A stretch of 64,000 nucleotides of DNA from Phascolomyces articulosus (Eukaryota; Mucoromycota; Mucoromycetes; Mucorales; Lichtheimiaceae): NCBI GenBank assembly GCA_025677815.1, contig JAIXMP010000039.1:289787-353786 (forward strand). The letters are read 5' to 3'. Below, one piece after another: positions 11,597 through 23,300 of the stretch. Position 1 is the stretch's first letter. Each line of letters starts with the position of its first letter. The translations under genes were made by a program, and so were the position numbers. Below the pieces are notes generated by a model, which did not search any database, was not told where the DNA came from, and saw only the letters and a list, made by a program, of their open reading frames with translations.

Positions 11597-12414
11597 AAAC
11601 CATCACATCACAACACCTCTACTCTTGAAAGAAGAAAAATAAAGTTTTTTTTTTATTTATTAATTAGGATATTGTACTGAAAAAATCAGCAACTGGATGA
11701 GAATAACAGTAACGAAAACATTGTAAGTTGTTTAAGTATCTCGTGGTTAGTAAGAGACACTGTATAACCTTCAACGGTACATACCGGGCTCTTTTTATTT
11801 CTATACATTCTTCGCATTCCAATAATGTATTAAATTTAAACTCTGTTAAAAATATTATTCAGAAAGGATTCCTTATTCATTGACATTTCTATTTTAACTA
11901 CCAATGAACTTATTGTTGGTTGTTGCTATTAATTACTAAAGTTTCTTTCGACCAAATAAATAATATATTATCGGAATTATACCATTATATACTGATAAAC
12001 CAGTAATATTGCTGCGACCCTTTTTTTTGCAGCCAGTGTCGAGTCTACTGCTGGCATCTTTATTCTAGATTTTGATAGCTACAATTGTATACCCATAATG
12101 GTGCTGATGAATTTTTCCTCTCTGAAAGGCAAAAGAGTTTGCACCACCGCCGGGCTCCATGATAACCCTTCCCCCAAATTTTGATGTTACCAATACACCT
12201 TTTCAATATTTATCGCAGCAAATATATATTGTAAGATAACAGTGTACAGCAATTACTATCCATAGTTCACCTTACTTCTTTATAGAATGATAAAATTTCT
12301 ATTTTTAGAGCCATTGTTGCTCATGTTTTCTTAAGTACATTCTTGAATGTTGTAGCAGGATCATGACTTATTATTTGGAGGGAAAAAAAGAAGGTATTTC
12401 TCGGCAGTATATCA

Positions 12415-12430
12415 TGGGGTCTGGACCCCA
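12415..12430. repeat. Perfect short palindrome TGGGGTC-TG-GACCCCA
   Basis: Two exactly complementary 7-base arms are separated by two bases, standing out by GC content in AT-rich intergenic DNA. It could be a dimeric zinc-cluster or other transcription-factor site, or a small hairpin. Function unknown. Confidence 0.5.
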
Positions 12431-14631
12431 AATTGTATTCTTTTCTTCCCATGCATTTGTCATCTGTATCTTACTCCCATGATCTGCTCCCTGTGCCACT
12501 CACCACCAATGACTTCCGTAGGAAAGGTCAGGGATCAATGACCGAAATGATGTTCCCATAAATATGTTCTCTTATTTAGTATCTAAGGTAACCATTTTAT
12601 ATATTCCTTCTTTGGAATAGCTCCAGTAACTTGGTGTGTACACAACTCTTTTCCCTTTCATTTATAACTTGTCCATCTATAAATTATTCTGTTCAACGTG
12701 AAATAAGAATATCTGATTCAGAATGCTTTATATGTATTGTAAAGAAATACAAAAGGTTCTAGCATATCAAAAAATGGGATTCCATCCCAAATAATAGACA
12801 CAAGTTAAATAAAACCATCTGCTACGTAAAAGAGAAATTGAGGCGCCATATTCTATTTGAAAAAGTACCAGCAGATCAAGATTGTAGTAATGATGATAGT
12901 TTGTGCTCAGTATTTTAACATGACGATATACAATATACCACTTGTAAAATGCTAAGACCATTCTTATTAGAATATATGTATAAGCATAAACTATTGCTTA
13001 GCGTTCAATGGGGGGTCAGTCAAACAGGTTATGAGAAGCATGATTGGACTTTCCCTTTTATTTTTACTTGTGTACGTATTTGCGGGATTATTTATTGCGC
13101 CAAATGGAGATATCAGATTATATATTATATAGCAAAAATTATTCACACAGGTTAATTATCTTGCAGGATTTGTCTCCCAACAGTATATAAATCTCGGACA
13201 AATATATATATTACGGTATATACACCTACGTAATAACGATTATATTTGTAAATTCCGTAGTCTATTGCTTTGTTTATTATAAAGTAGATGGGGATGGTAT
13301 CTACATTTAACGATTAGTAAACAACTAGTAGCTGTAGTGGAGGATAAATTGATACTGCTGTCGATGATAGTGAAAGAATATGTATATGTATGAAAGCTAC
13401 ACTATCTGAATATCTTCATTTATTATAGAAAAAGATTTATTAGAAGCATTGTCCTTCGTTGTTCCTAGTATAGACACTGTAATACAATGCAGTTCCCTTT
13501 TTCTATAAAATTAAATGCTAAAGCCTACAGCAAATAAGAGCTACTGCAGGGCTAGATAACACTCTTCAACTCTTAAATAACAGTAACTTTGATTTTCGTC
13601 TTGGCAAAAAGAAAATATTAATGTTGGTGCCACGTAATATATATTAAATGAATACCAATATATTTCATTGTTATTCTCCTTAATATGAAAATGGAATATG
13701 TTTACTGGTGGATACAAATGGCGGGGAAATATTCAGCCTCGATTCTGTACTTTTATATAAGAGAAAGGGTTATAATTTTATATAGGTAGATGATGATACT
13801 TGCACAGCAAAATATATCATATAGCTAACTATTGAGGCTTTGACAACGGTGTGTACAGCCCCTTTATTAAATTGGGAATGATGTGATAGAAGGAACGCCT
13901 GTAAAAGGTGGTACGGTAGTATAAATACCTAATTATATACAGATGAGCCATATCTTTAGAGTAAGATATGACCATCTAAAATGATGATAGATGCCTATAT
14001 CATACCAAATAACGTAATGGACCCCTCTCAGCTTTTAGTAAAATTCAAAGGAACAATGACATTACTCAGCAAAACCCCAACTTTTCGTATCCTTATTCTT
14101 GTGCACCATAAGCCATTGTTGATTGTAGACTGCGATATTACTTAATTCATAAATCACACCACACCCTCTGCCAAAAAAAGGAATTATGCATTTCATTGAA
14201 CTTAATACCACATTTTCTTTATATGAACGTGTTTAAAATAGTTACATTTACTAATACATTTTTATTGTTACGCCTTTTTTTTTTATCATAAATAGTTAAA
14301 GAGCGGGCCACAAAAACCATTTATTTTAACGAGTTCATTTGATTGTTTCAGAGTTATAAATAAACAAGTACAAAAAAAATGTTACAACAAAATGGAGTCC
14401 TCCCTATTTTTATCGCATTCATAGTGCGCACATTGATTTTTCTATATAGATTGCAAAGAGCGATGCTGATGATGGGTGGTGCAAGGAGCTTTTAGTACCA
14501 TGCATTATCCAGTAAAAAAACGCAATGCGTTGAATTTTTTTATGTACGAATTTTAATTAAAGAACCGAACTTGTGAAAAAGGAAAGGATTATCTTTTTTT
14601 TTCTTTCCAATTCGTTATCAACAACAACAAA

Positions 14632-15576
14632 ATGAAACGTGCAATAACTATAAACAAAAATGAGGCGGATCGGATTTTTGTGGTAGGTGGAACTGGCAAG
14701 ATAGGCAGTAGTTTGGTACATGAACTTGTAAAGTACAGCGGCGCCCATCAGCCCACCATCACCATATATTCTAGATCACCAGAAATAGTAAATGAACAAC
14801 TCTCATTGATTGCGGGTGATGATGGTATTGATAAGAAAACGAAAAACATTACTATTATCCAAGGCGATTTGGAAGATTTGACACCCTTTGAAGAATCTAT
14901 TGTGGGCCATACGCGCCTTTTCCTTTTGGTAGCTGATGTTCCTGAACAACGAGAAAAGCTGATCACTTTGAGCGAGAAGGCTTATGCAGCTGGTGTAAAA
15001 CAAATTGTTGACATTGAAGCCAAAAGAATATCATGGCGAAGTTATAGTTTGATCGATCCTCATTTGGAAGCAGAAAAAGCCATTTACGCGTTACCCATTC
15101 GAAAATATGCTTATTATGTTACTTTACGACCCACCAATTTCATGTCCAATATTTTCTTCCTATGCCTTGACACAATCAAAAATGACAGCGTGTTGGTCGA
15201 TGCCGCAGATCCAGATGAAGATCAAGAATGGATCTCTCCGTTTGATATTGCACTAGTGGCGGCCAATATCTTGCTAGATCCGATGGAAAAACATGGCAAT
15301 GCTGCCTATGATCTTGTCGGTGACATCAAGACACCTTTGCAACGCGCAGCTTCCTTATCCACAGCATTGGGGCGCACTATTACTTATAAGCAACTTCCAG
15401 TAACAGAATACTATGCTTATCTTATTCGAAACGCTAAGATGGATCACAAGGAAGCGTTTTTCTTTGCAACCTATCGGGAAGTTTCTAAAGTAACACGCAG
15501 GACTGCATTGTTGCTAGGTCGAGCACCAGAGTCATTCGAAGAATGGGCGTTCAAAAACAAAAACAAACTGGTATAA
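14632..15576 (+). CDS. NmrA-like NAD(P)-binding Rossmann protein (paralog 1)
   Basis: An intronless frame of 314 residues. The N-terminal VVGGTGKIGSSLVHEL is the GxxGxxG dinucleotide-binding loop of NmrA-like/atypical short-chain dehydrogenases. The next features are TIYSRSPE at the end of strand 2, IQGDLEDL, and RLFLLVADVPEQRE. The catalytic YxxxK of classical SDRs is not obvious. Conserved WRSYSLIDPHLEAEKAI, RPTNFMSNIFF and DQEWISPFDIA blocks follow, as does a C-terminal LLGRAPESFEEWAFKNK. Relatives act as redox sensors or quinone/ether-type reductases in the cytosol; no substrate can be assigned. A close paralog with the same landmarks lies at 46.4 kb, but this copy has extra N-terminal residues and insertions (SGAHQP, GDDGIDKKTK). 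Start is the ATG right after a pyrimidine-rich leader and is not ambiguous. Confidence 0.85.
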   Translation: MKRAITINKNEADRIFVVGGTGKIGSSLVHELVKYSGAHQPTITIYSRSPEIVNEQLSLIAGDDGIDKKTKNITIIQGDLEDLTPFEESIVGHTRLFLLVADVPEQREKLITLSEKAYAAGVKQIVDIEAKRISWRSYSLIDPHLEAEKAIYALPIRKYAYYVTLRPTNFMSNIFFLCLDTIKNDSVLVDAADPDEDQEWISPFDIALVAANILLDPMEKHGNAAYDLVGDIKTPLQRAASLSTALGRTITYKQLPVTEYYAYLIRNAKMDHKEAFFFATYREVSKVTRRTALLLGRAPESFEEWAFKNKNKLV

Positions 15577-17561
15577 TAATAGTTGTTGTAGTTGTTATTA
15601 GATGTAAAAACAACAACAAAGAATGATTCATCATTATTGTTATCCTACCCTTCTTATTTCCTCAGTATAGTGGATAATAGTGTCATGTTTTTTCTGATAT
15701 ATATATATATATATATAATGTGCCGTTGTTATTATTGTTGCTATATTTATTTATTTTTCCTGTTTAATTCTAAAGAATATTTATGTTTATCTTAGTGGCA
15801 CTAGACCTTTGTTATTTTCTTAGTAATTATGATTCAGTAGAAGAATGTATAGTATTTGTTATTCAACAACAGCGGCCGAGGAAAAAGGATTGAGTGTACT
15901 TTCTATTTGTTAGAGATTCGTGGTTATTTGATTTCAATAGGAAGAAATTAAATCATTCTGATGTAATTGTAGTTTTTAAGCACTATAGTATGTAATAAAC
16001 GTGTGATCATGGAGGATTTAACGTCTTTGGGTAAAGATTAATATTCAGATTTTGAGAAATGCAGGAAAAAAGTTCCCAGTTCAGTGGACACAATACTACT
16101 TGTAGTACACTAAAAAAGATATGCTCTTCCGTGTATAAGTTGTTTGTGTAATATATACATCAAGGTGCGGAATAGAATGATTCTGCCAAGATTGTTGGTT
16201 TATTTTTGTTTTTAGATGACCTTTTTAAGATATACTTTTTATTTTTGGGGGATGCAAATTTAATCACGTAGTTGTATATCTTATTGTTGCATAGTATTCC
16301 AGTAGTTTTTTATATATAAAAAATACAGTCTGGAATCTTTTTAAATGGTGTTGTTTGCCAATAAAATATGTTACTTTACTAGCAGAAAAATGATTGGAAA
16401 AGAAAACTTTACAGTTCAAAAGATATGTCCACCTATGCATTCGACTATCATAGGATTATCGGTCTCTTCAAATAAAAAAGAATAGCTAATATCATGTGGT
16501 GGCGCCCCTCGTAATGCAGTAGAGTTCATACGTATCATCAAACATTACTTACTAGCGATTTTATATAGAGGAAAAAAAGTCCCATCTATTTTACGAATTA
16601 GTTCTCTCAGTTTCTTTCACCTTCTCGATTATACCAAATCCTTCTTGTAAATTGTATATGGAAGAAATTTCATGCTGCTAAAAAAGAAAAACCAATGAGG
16701 TCATAGTACTCCATTTGACAGTTGTAATATATATTACAATTAAAACCTTATAGCACTCATTCATGACGATTCGCTCTATAGTTGAATGTGTGTACTGCAC
16801 CTTAGGCCAGCTAATCCTCTAAGTTGCGGCTTAGCGATGTATCTACTTTATATCCAGATTTGCTGTTGTACAACATTGCTAAAACTTAAATAGAAATTGA
16901 TGAAACTTAGAGCAAGCTATGGTAAATATTACTTCAGCTTTGGTATTTAATATTGAATACTAAAATTCCCTTAGTGAAAGGTATCAGGGAAAATTCATTT
17001 TCTATATAATTAAAATATGATTATCAAATGAGTAGGATCTCAATGTGGGAAGTTTGATGCACGTGAAGTGCGAGCGCCCCGAATAAAAATAATAATAATG
17101 TTTTATCATTTGTTTTATTAAAGGGAACAATAATGCGGCTCAGAATGAAATATAAGAAAAGCTATTCATGTTATTGCTTAGCTGAATTTCTATATTCTTA
17201 ATTCATTATCATAAGTATATAAAGTATACTTCATCAGATTATGTTTGATAAAGAAATGGGAAGCATCATAAAAAAGTATGGGTAACTTATTTGCTTTTCC
17301 TAATTTCAAATACCACTATAGTGGGTTTTACGCTTTGAAATTTGGGTGTGTGACACATAAGCAGTTGTGATGGTAATTTGTACCCCCCAGTTTGCAGCGC
17401 CACATTTATCATAAATATCACCAAATATACAGCGGCGCTCTTTTTTTACTAAGTGTATACATCAGGTGACACACAGGAGGCGCCGCTGAGTTTCCTCTGC
17501 GGCTCCAAAAAATATATATAAAGTCGCCTTAAACGAGTAAATAAAAAGACACCCATCCATT
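15577..17561. other. Gene-poor region and promoter of the zinc-finger gene
   Basis: Two kilobases of AT-rich DNA without a supported gene. The right end carries short GC boxes (about 16501, 17070, 17392, 17431 and 17480) that likely belong to the regulatory region of the zinc-finger gene. The left end is the 3' flank of the NmrA-like gene, with a TA dinucleotide run near 15700. Confidence 0.6.
17431..17523 (+). promoter_or_regulatory. Promoter of the C2H2 gene: inverted GC boxes plus TATA box
   Basis: AGCGGCGC at 17431-17438 and its exact inverse GCGCCGCT at 17480-17487 flank a T-rich stretch. A TATA box (AATATATATAAAG) follows at 17511-17523, about 40 bases before the ATG at 17562. The arrangement is directly visible; the binding factor is unknown. 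Confidence 0.55.
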
Positions 17562-18428
17562 ATGGCCTATAATCACTTTTACCCTACTCCTTTGGACCAT
17601 GATGTCCAAAGAAAGTTTATATTCCCTCCCGATGGTCTAAAACTCCCTAAAATAAACAGTTCTACCTCCAAAAAACCTCCCATTGACTCTTCACCGAAGG
17701 CGCATAGAAGTTTTTCCTACTCTTCTTATTATCAATATGAAGGGAATAATGGAAAAAACCCTCCATTCATCACAAATGAACCTACTTCACTTCCAAAAGC
17801 ACAACAGACTTTTGACGACTTACCAGCATCAGCGTTTGTCACTGGCCAAGATCATTTACCAGAAATACAAAACACTCGTATAAAGTCATTTACTTCACCA
17901 AGATCTATATCATCCCCCATGACGGTATCCTCAACGGAATCAGATGAATCACTATCATCGTCATCCTCTTCACAAGTAGGGAGCATCACTTGGACACGAG
18001 ACGAACCATCATCATCATCATTTACAAGGAGATACAATTCTGCACCATTAAGTTACCCTTATCAACATCACCATCACCCCATGGCCATGGTCACATCTTA
18101 TGATGATAGTACTATTACTTCGCCACTTTCCTCTCCATTATCATCAAAAATGGATGCCAGCAAAGGGTGTACCAAGTGTAGTAAAACGTTTTCAAGAGCA
18201 CGCGATTTACAACGACATATACGATCTGTTCATACAGGACACAAAATGAACAAGTGTGAGATATGCGGATGTAGTTTTACACGAATGGATTCTCTCTTGA
18301 GACACCAAAGGAACAAGACTTGTAATAATATTAATGCAAGGTCTTTACCTGCTGCGTTACCAGAACCACAACTTTATAGAAAAGGTGCTGTGATACATCC
18401 TAATATTCATCATCAACAACAACAATAA
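17562..18428 (+). CDS. C2H2 zinc-finger transcription factor
   Basis: A single-exon protein of 288 residues. Two adjacent C2H2 fingers sit near the C-terminus (about residues 204-255): CTKCSKTF...LQRHIRSVH, then CEICGCSF...LLRHQRNKTC. The second finger ends in H-x4-C rather than H-x3-H, so it is a C2HC variant. The 200 residues before are Ser/Thr/Pro-rich and disordered, with Ser runs, and a Gln run closes the protein. This layout (long disordered region then two C-terminal fingers) is typical of fungal pathway-specific or stress regulators; DNA target and process cannot be read from sequence. The promoter has a strong TATA box and inverted GC boxes just upstream, suggesting a regulated gene. 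The ATG is the first in frame after the TATA box. Confidence 0.88.
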   Translation: MAYNHFYPTPLDHDVQRKFIFPPDGLKLPKINSSTSKKPPIDSSPKAHRSFSYSSYYQYEGNNGKNPPFITNEPTSLPKAQQTFDDLPASAFVTGQDHLPEIQNTRIKSFTSPRSISSPMTVSSTESDESLSSSSSSQVGSITWTRDEPSSSSFTRRYNSAPLSYPYQHHHHPMAMVTSYDDSTITSPLSSPLSSKMDASKGCTKCSKTFSRARDLQRHIRSVHTGHKMNKCEICGCSFTRMDSLLRHQRNKTCNNINARSLPAALPEPQLYRKGAVIHPNIHHQQQQ

Positions 18429-18828
18429 TAATACCTTCATCATTCTTCTTCACCCGATTTATCAACCTAAAATCTTGGATTATAATTTTGGGGGTTAATC
18501 ATTATTCGTTTTGTTGCAGAAATTAGGAATTTTTTTGTACACTGAGAAAAAAAAAATAAATACCCAATATACCCGAGTTCATTTCCTATCTATATGTATC
18601 TCCCACATACTCCAAATGTAATAAACTGTATTATAATTTTATAACACTTTAATAATATACATATTAATAAAAAAAAAAGCCCATATTCAAATGAAGTAAA
18701 ATGTGCCTTGTTTTATACTTTTTCGGGGATGGGATGTGGCGCGTTAGTTTTGAATCCAAATTAAATGGAGCGCGCCATCATAAAATTACACTTAGCACTC
18801 CAACCGTTTGTGTATAAATATATATAAT
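18429..18828. other. Intergenic between zinc-finger gene and PIG-F gene
   Basis: Four hundred AT-rich bases: the 3' flank of the zinc-finger gene, with two GC spots (GTGGCGCG near 18736 and GCGCGCC near 18771), then a TATA-like TATAAATATATATAA just before the next start. No coding signal. Confidence 0.55.
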
Positions 18829-19883
18829 ATGATACCAGCTTTGCCACAACTATTCACTGGCATTCTTGGTATTGCTTTGAATTATGTTGCTACATTTTAT
18901 ATGCCAAAAACTCGACTTTTACGAGATCCATTGGAAACATTAACGACTGCAGTACCTTTAGTATTAGCTGGCCATATTCTCATCTTGACATTTATGCTAT
19001 CAGCTGTAAAACGATGTAGTTTAAAAGCCACAGTGGTAATTTAGACTTTTTTTTCGTGAATGGAATCATTTACACACATGAGATCCATGTATGCCCGCAC
19101 AAGAAGGATTTATATTTTAAAAAATTAACCATGGAATCTAAATAGATCTCGGTCGGTAATGCATTACTTGTCACGGCACTAGGCACCGCTGTACTTCACG
19201 GTTTTATCGTATTATTCGGCGCCTCCCTTGTTGAGTAACTATCATTTGACAAGGATGCTGGGTCCCCTCTTGTTAAGTTTTATATACTAATAATATTGTA
19301 ATAATAACTATAATAGAAAATTTAATCATACATTGGCATTTGCTGCTTATCTTGCCGTTTTAGCGTTATTCCCTACATTTATTGCACTTTCACCAGCAGA
19401 TACAAATGTTTGGATGAAATGCTTTTTACAACATAGGTATATATAAAGCACATACTCATTTATCTTTGTAATTATAAATACGAAACGAGTTCTCTTTTGG
19501 CAATATTAACAATTGATGATCATGTTCGTTTTAATTTTATAAAGCCCAAGTACAGGACCTGAAATTTACGCCTATTCACAAGCAATTTGTACTTTATCGG
19601 GTGCTTGGATCGGGGCGATTGTCCTTCCGTTGGATTGGGAACGAGATTGGCAGGTAAAATAAAACGGGGAAAAGTGATTGCTTCATCTATAGGATAAAAC
19701 ATGTACAGTGAAACATTCTCGGGATATGTTTTGTATTTTTTTTTTTACTGATCTGATGAATATTTATAGGCTTGGCCCATTTCATGTGTGATTTCAACTT
19801 ATTTGGGACATGCAGTAGGTGTTTTCACCGCATTTGGATGGTCTTCATTCAAACATATTCTTAACAAGAGGAAAAATGAATAA
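18829..19883 (+). CDS. GPI11: GPI ethanolamine-phosphate transferase subunit PIG-F/Gpi11
   Basis: Five exons (18829-19035, 19146-19234, 19317-19436, 19545-19653, 19770-19883) give 212 residues in phase. The protein is almost entirely hydrophobic helices. The diagnostic PIG-F motif GAWIGAIVLPLDWERDWQ runs straight into AWPISC, with the two halves on either side of intron 4, and a late glycine-rich TYLGHAVGV helix follows. PIG-F/Gpi11 is the ER-membrane partner that stabilises the transferases (PIG-O/Gpi13 and PIG-G/Gpi7) adding ethanolamine phosphate to the third and second mannoses of GPI anchors. It thus supports surface and wall proteins. Length is close to the family norm of about 220. Start: the ATG at 18829 follows the TATA-like region closely; a longer N-terminus is not supported. 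Confidence 0.92.
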
Positions 19884-20365
19884 TAAAGAACTTTGGATTT
19901 ATGGACAATTAAAAAGGGGAATTCAGTATATGGATGAATGAAAGTGACAGGGGAATACTTTTTATTTTCTTTAAAGATGGCTGTCGCGGTATGCAGTATG
20001 GATTTGTATATATTATAGCATTGTTGTGTCCCTGAATAAAAAAAAAAAGTTCTCTCTCTTTCCCATTTGTTTCAAAAGCCAGGTACTTATATATGTGTAA
20101 AGAAGGAATATATGTTATCCATTTAACTACAAAACCCGGAGATACACTCATTATATCCAAAGCATAGCTGTTTCTGAACAATCAAAACAACTTTTCCAAA
20201 CTAATGTCAGTAATTTCATTCCAACCAGCGGAGAATCCGTTGCATTACAGGGAGATTTCTCTTTTTGTGCGTGCGCATGTTCCTGAGTATATACACATAT
20301 TGTCTCCTCTAGTTATTACCAAAATCTCGTGTACACATTGTTCAATTTTTAAAAAATCCTCGACC
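19884..20365. other. Intergenic and 5' leader of the HUL5-like gene
   Basis: This region has the PIG-F 3' flank and the presumed leader of the ubiquitin-ligase gene. An in-frame upstream ATG exists at 20204, but the 54 residues it would add look unlike the family N-terminus, so I treat them as leader. Confidence 0.5.
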
Positions 20366-23300
20366 ATGTTTACTCCTACAGACAAGGAGAAAAAAGCATT
20401 TATTGAACGTACCAAAGCGCAACGACAACAACGACAAGCCGAAAGGCTTGAAAAAGTACGATTGACTAAACAAGAGAATGCGGCTCGAATAGCCCAACGA
20501 TGGTGGCTACGACACATTTGTAAACGACAAGCAACGCACGATTGTTGGAATGCATGGGATACCATGGTCAAACATGATGCTCAAACATTAGACGATGGGT
20601 TTCGTATCGCTGGAATATATTGTTTGCTAAGTCGACACCATCCTTCTGAAAGCAGGAAAAGATTGGGTGATATGTGTAAATGCTTGACCAAAAAATTCAA
20701 GCACAACCTATCCACAAAACAACAACTCACATATTATGCATTATTGGTGGATTCGCGATACAATGTACAAGCTTTGAAATATTTATGTGTGATTTTAAAC
20801 CAATGTCTTGCTTCAGTATGTGAATCCTCGGTGGATGCGCATAATCAACTACAAATGTACCTTACTGGAACAGAACTTAGCACTTTGCTTCAATTCCTCA
20901 ATCCGAAAACATATCAACAAACCAATCGATTTTTAGACGACCCACAATATCGATTACCAGACCCTGCATATGCTTTAACAAGTGCAGCACGAACGGTCTT
21001 TGATGAATGTTTATTGAAATTCAACATTCGTGATCCAGCCATTGTTCGCGTTCAACGAATCGTAAAATTGGAACACAAGAGCGCCAAGTATTCCGCTGGT
21101 GTATTATCACCTGAGGATGGGAAAATGGTGCGTGCGATTCAATTGTGGTTGACAACTTTGACTCGACTCTGTTTATTTCCAATTGAATTTTTCAGTAATA
21201 GTAGTAGCAGCGGTACGATTGAACGACGGCGACGTCAAGCAATTCAATTTATTTGTACCAATATCCTTGCCGTTCCTTTACTTCCTACTATGATTAACTC
21301 TATGATGGCCAATCATCTTATGAAATTGGTTGGTATTGCGGACGTGTATGCAGAAATTACCAACAAGAACCAAGCTGACCGAACCATGATTGAAATCATG
21401 TTGAGTGGCAACGGTTGTATTTTTCTCCTCGGTAACCTGATTCACATTGCTCAGCAACTACAACAGCAAGATATATCCTTGATTGTTACCATGACCAATA
21501 TTTTGATCGAGACAGCACAAACGTATTTTTCGGAACGACAGATATCTCCTTATATCCATTATCATCCACTTTTCAAATGGTCATCATCTACTTGGGGCGA
21601 TTCTATTGATACTCTTGTATTTGAAAAAGTGCAACATTCACAAATTGAGTATCTATGGTCACGTACTTTTATGGGTCAAGTATTTAGCGATGTGTTGACT
21701 TTTGATACTGGAGATAATGGTGGTGGTGGATATGCTTCAACTGTATCGGCCAAAGGCAAAAGTGGAACAGGGGGTATCAAATCGCGATTATTATTTAAAA
21801 AGAAACAACAGCAAGATCAGATTTCGGCTATCGATGGAAAACAGTATTCACAATTGGCAGAATTTTCAATGGATATTGAAGCAATCTTTTCAATGTACAT
21901 GACTTTGTCCTCATTGTTTGCAACCCAAAGCAAGGAAATTGTCAATAAGATTGCTTTTACACCACGTTTAATGCCGAAGCTCTGGAAGTTGATGAATACT
22001 TTTGGACCAAGAGGTCAAATGATCATTTATTTGGATGCTGCACGACGACCAAGACAAAAACCCGAGGATGATATTGAAAAAGAACCATTGATCAAGATGC
22101 TAAAAGTGTTTTGTGAAGCTTGTTCATTGGTGTTTCTGTAAGTAGAAAATCTTTATTTTTGAACAAAAAGAAAGGATGGGTATGAACATACTTCATGACA
22201 ATATATATACCGTTGCTTATACAAAGAAAAACACTATTAGAACATTAGATGATAATGATATTTTTGAGGATGAACATCCATTTTCTGTTCAAGATCTTAT
22301 TAAACTTGGCAGTTTCTTGAATACATTTTACTTTGCACTCCTTCAACATCAATCTCAAGATAAATCTATTTCTTCCACAACAGTATCATCAAATGCCACT
22401 AGTACTGCTACGATGCCTCCTTTACCTTCTTCCGTACGATCATTTCGAGCTGCTCATCGTTTACTACTTCAAATATATGATCTAGATGTACGTCATCCCT
22501 ATTGTCCAACAGATCATTGGCTTCTCGTATCCGATCCTTCTATGACCAAATCTGCCCTTCTTACCCTTTTCAATTCTTCTAAGACACCTGCTGTTCAACC
22601 ATTTTTGGATCGTCTACGTCAAGGAGATCCGGTGCCCTTGCGAATATTACAATTGATGCCGCATACTGTTCCATTCAAGACCCGTCTTACCGTTTTTCGT
22701 GATTGGGTTGCATTGGATAGAGCCAATTTGATGGTAACAAGTTCAAGAGCTCTCAGAGTACGACGTCAAAATGTACTTGAAGATGGATATCGTGGATTGG
22801 GGGGATTGCCTCCAAGCAGTTGGAAAGGGAATATTCGAGTCAAGTTTGTGAATGAGCTGGGTAAATAAGAAAATGACTTTTCTTTCTCTTTATCAACTAT
22901 TAGTAATATTGGAAGCTAATATAGTTGATTTCTTTCCTCTATTCAATGATATAAATTATATATTATAGGTGTGGAAGAGGCTGGTATTGATCAAGGTGGC
23001 CCTTTCAAAGGTAAAAACAATACTATTTACTTGACTTACATCTCTGTTTTTACCTTAATAATACCTATATCATAACTTTTTTATATCTTTTCTAGATTTT
23101 GTTTCTTTACTGGTGGAAGAAGTGTTTAAACCTTCAGTTGGATTGTTTTCTGCCACTTCAACAAATAATATGTGTTATCCCGCATCTACCTCGTATATTC
23201 AAGGACCACGTCATATTGAACTTTTTGAATTTATTGGAAAGGTAAAGAGAAAAGGAATAGGATAACTTGACAAGTACAGTAGTAAATTATCCCCAACTGA

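Larger units (their letters stand above)
10506..14631. other. Long gene-poor AT-rich region
   Basis: Four kilobases with no frame I can tie to a protein; stops are frequent on both strands. Visible landmarks are a TATA-bearing, GC-boxed promoter-like unit near 11570-11600 and a 7-bp-arm palindrome at 12415-12430. Short GC-rich islands containing GGCGCC occur at about 11572 and 12842. The last 100 bases should be the leader of the NmrA-like gene. No tRNA-like cloverleaf was noticed. Confidence 0.6.

Noticed and set aside
10506..14631. Centromere or origin in the gene-poor region
   Set aside because: No repeat structure or known motif supports this; base composition alone is not evidence.
20204..20365. 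N-terminal extension of the HUL5-like protein from an upstream ATG
   Set aside because: The added residues look like translated leader, and the family-like N-terminus begins at 20366.
22138..22174. Possibility that HUL5 is two separate genes split at 22140
   Set aside because: A 37-base GTAAGT...AAAAG intron joins the frames in phase and the combined protein has the normal UBE3C layout, although the intron is short.
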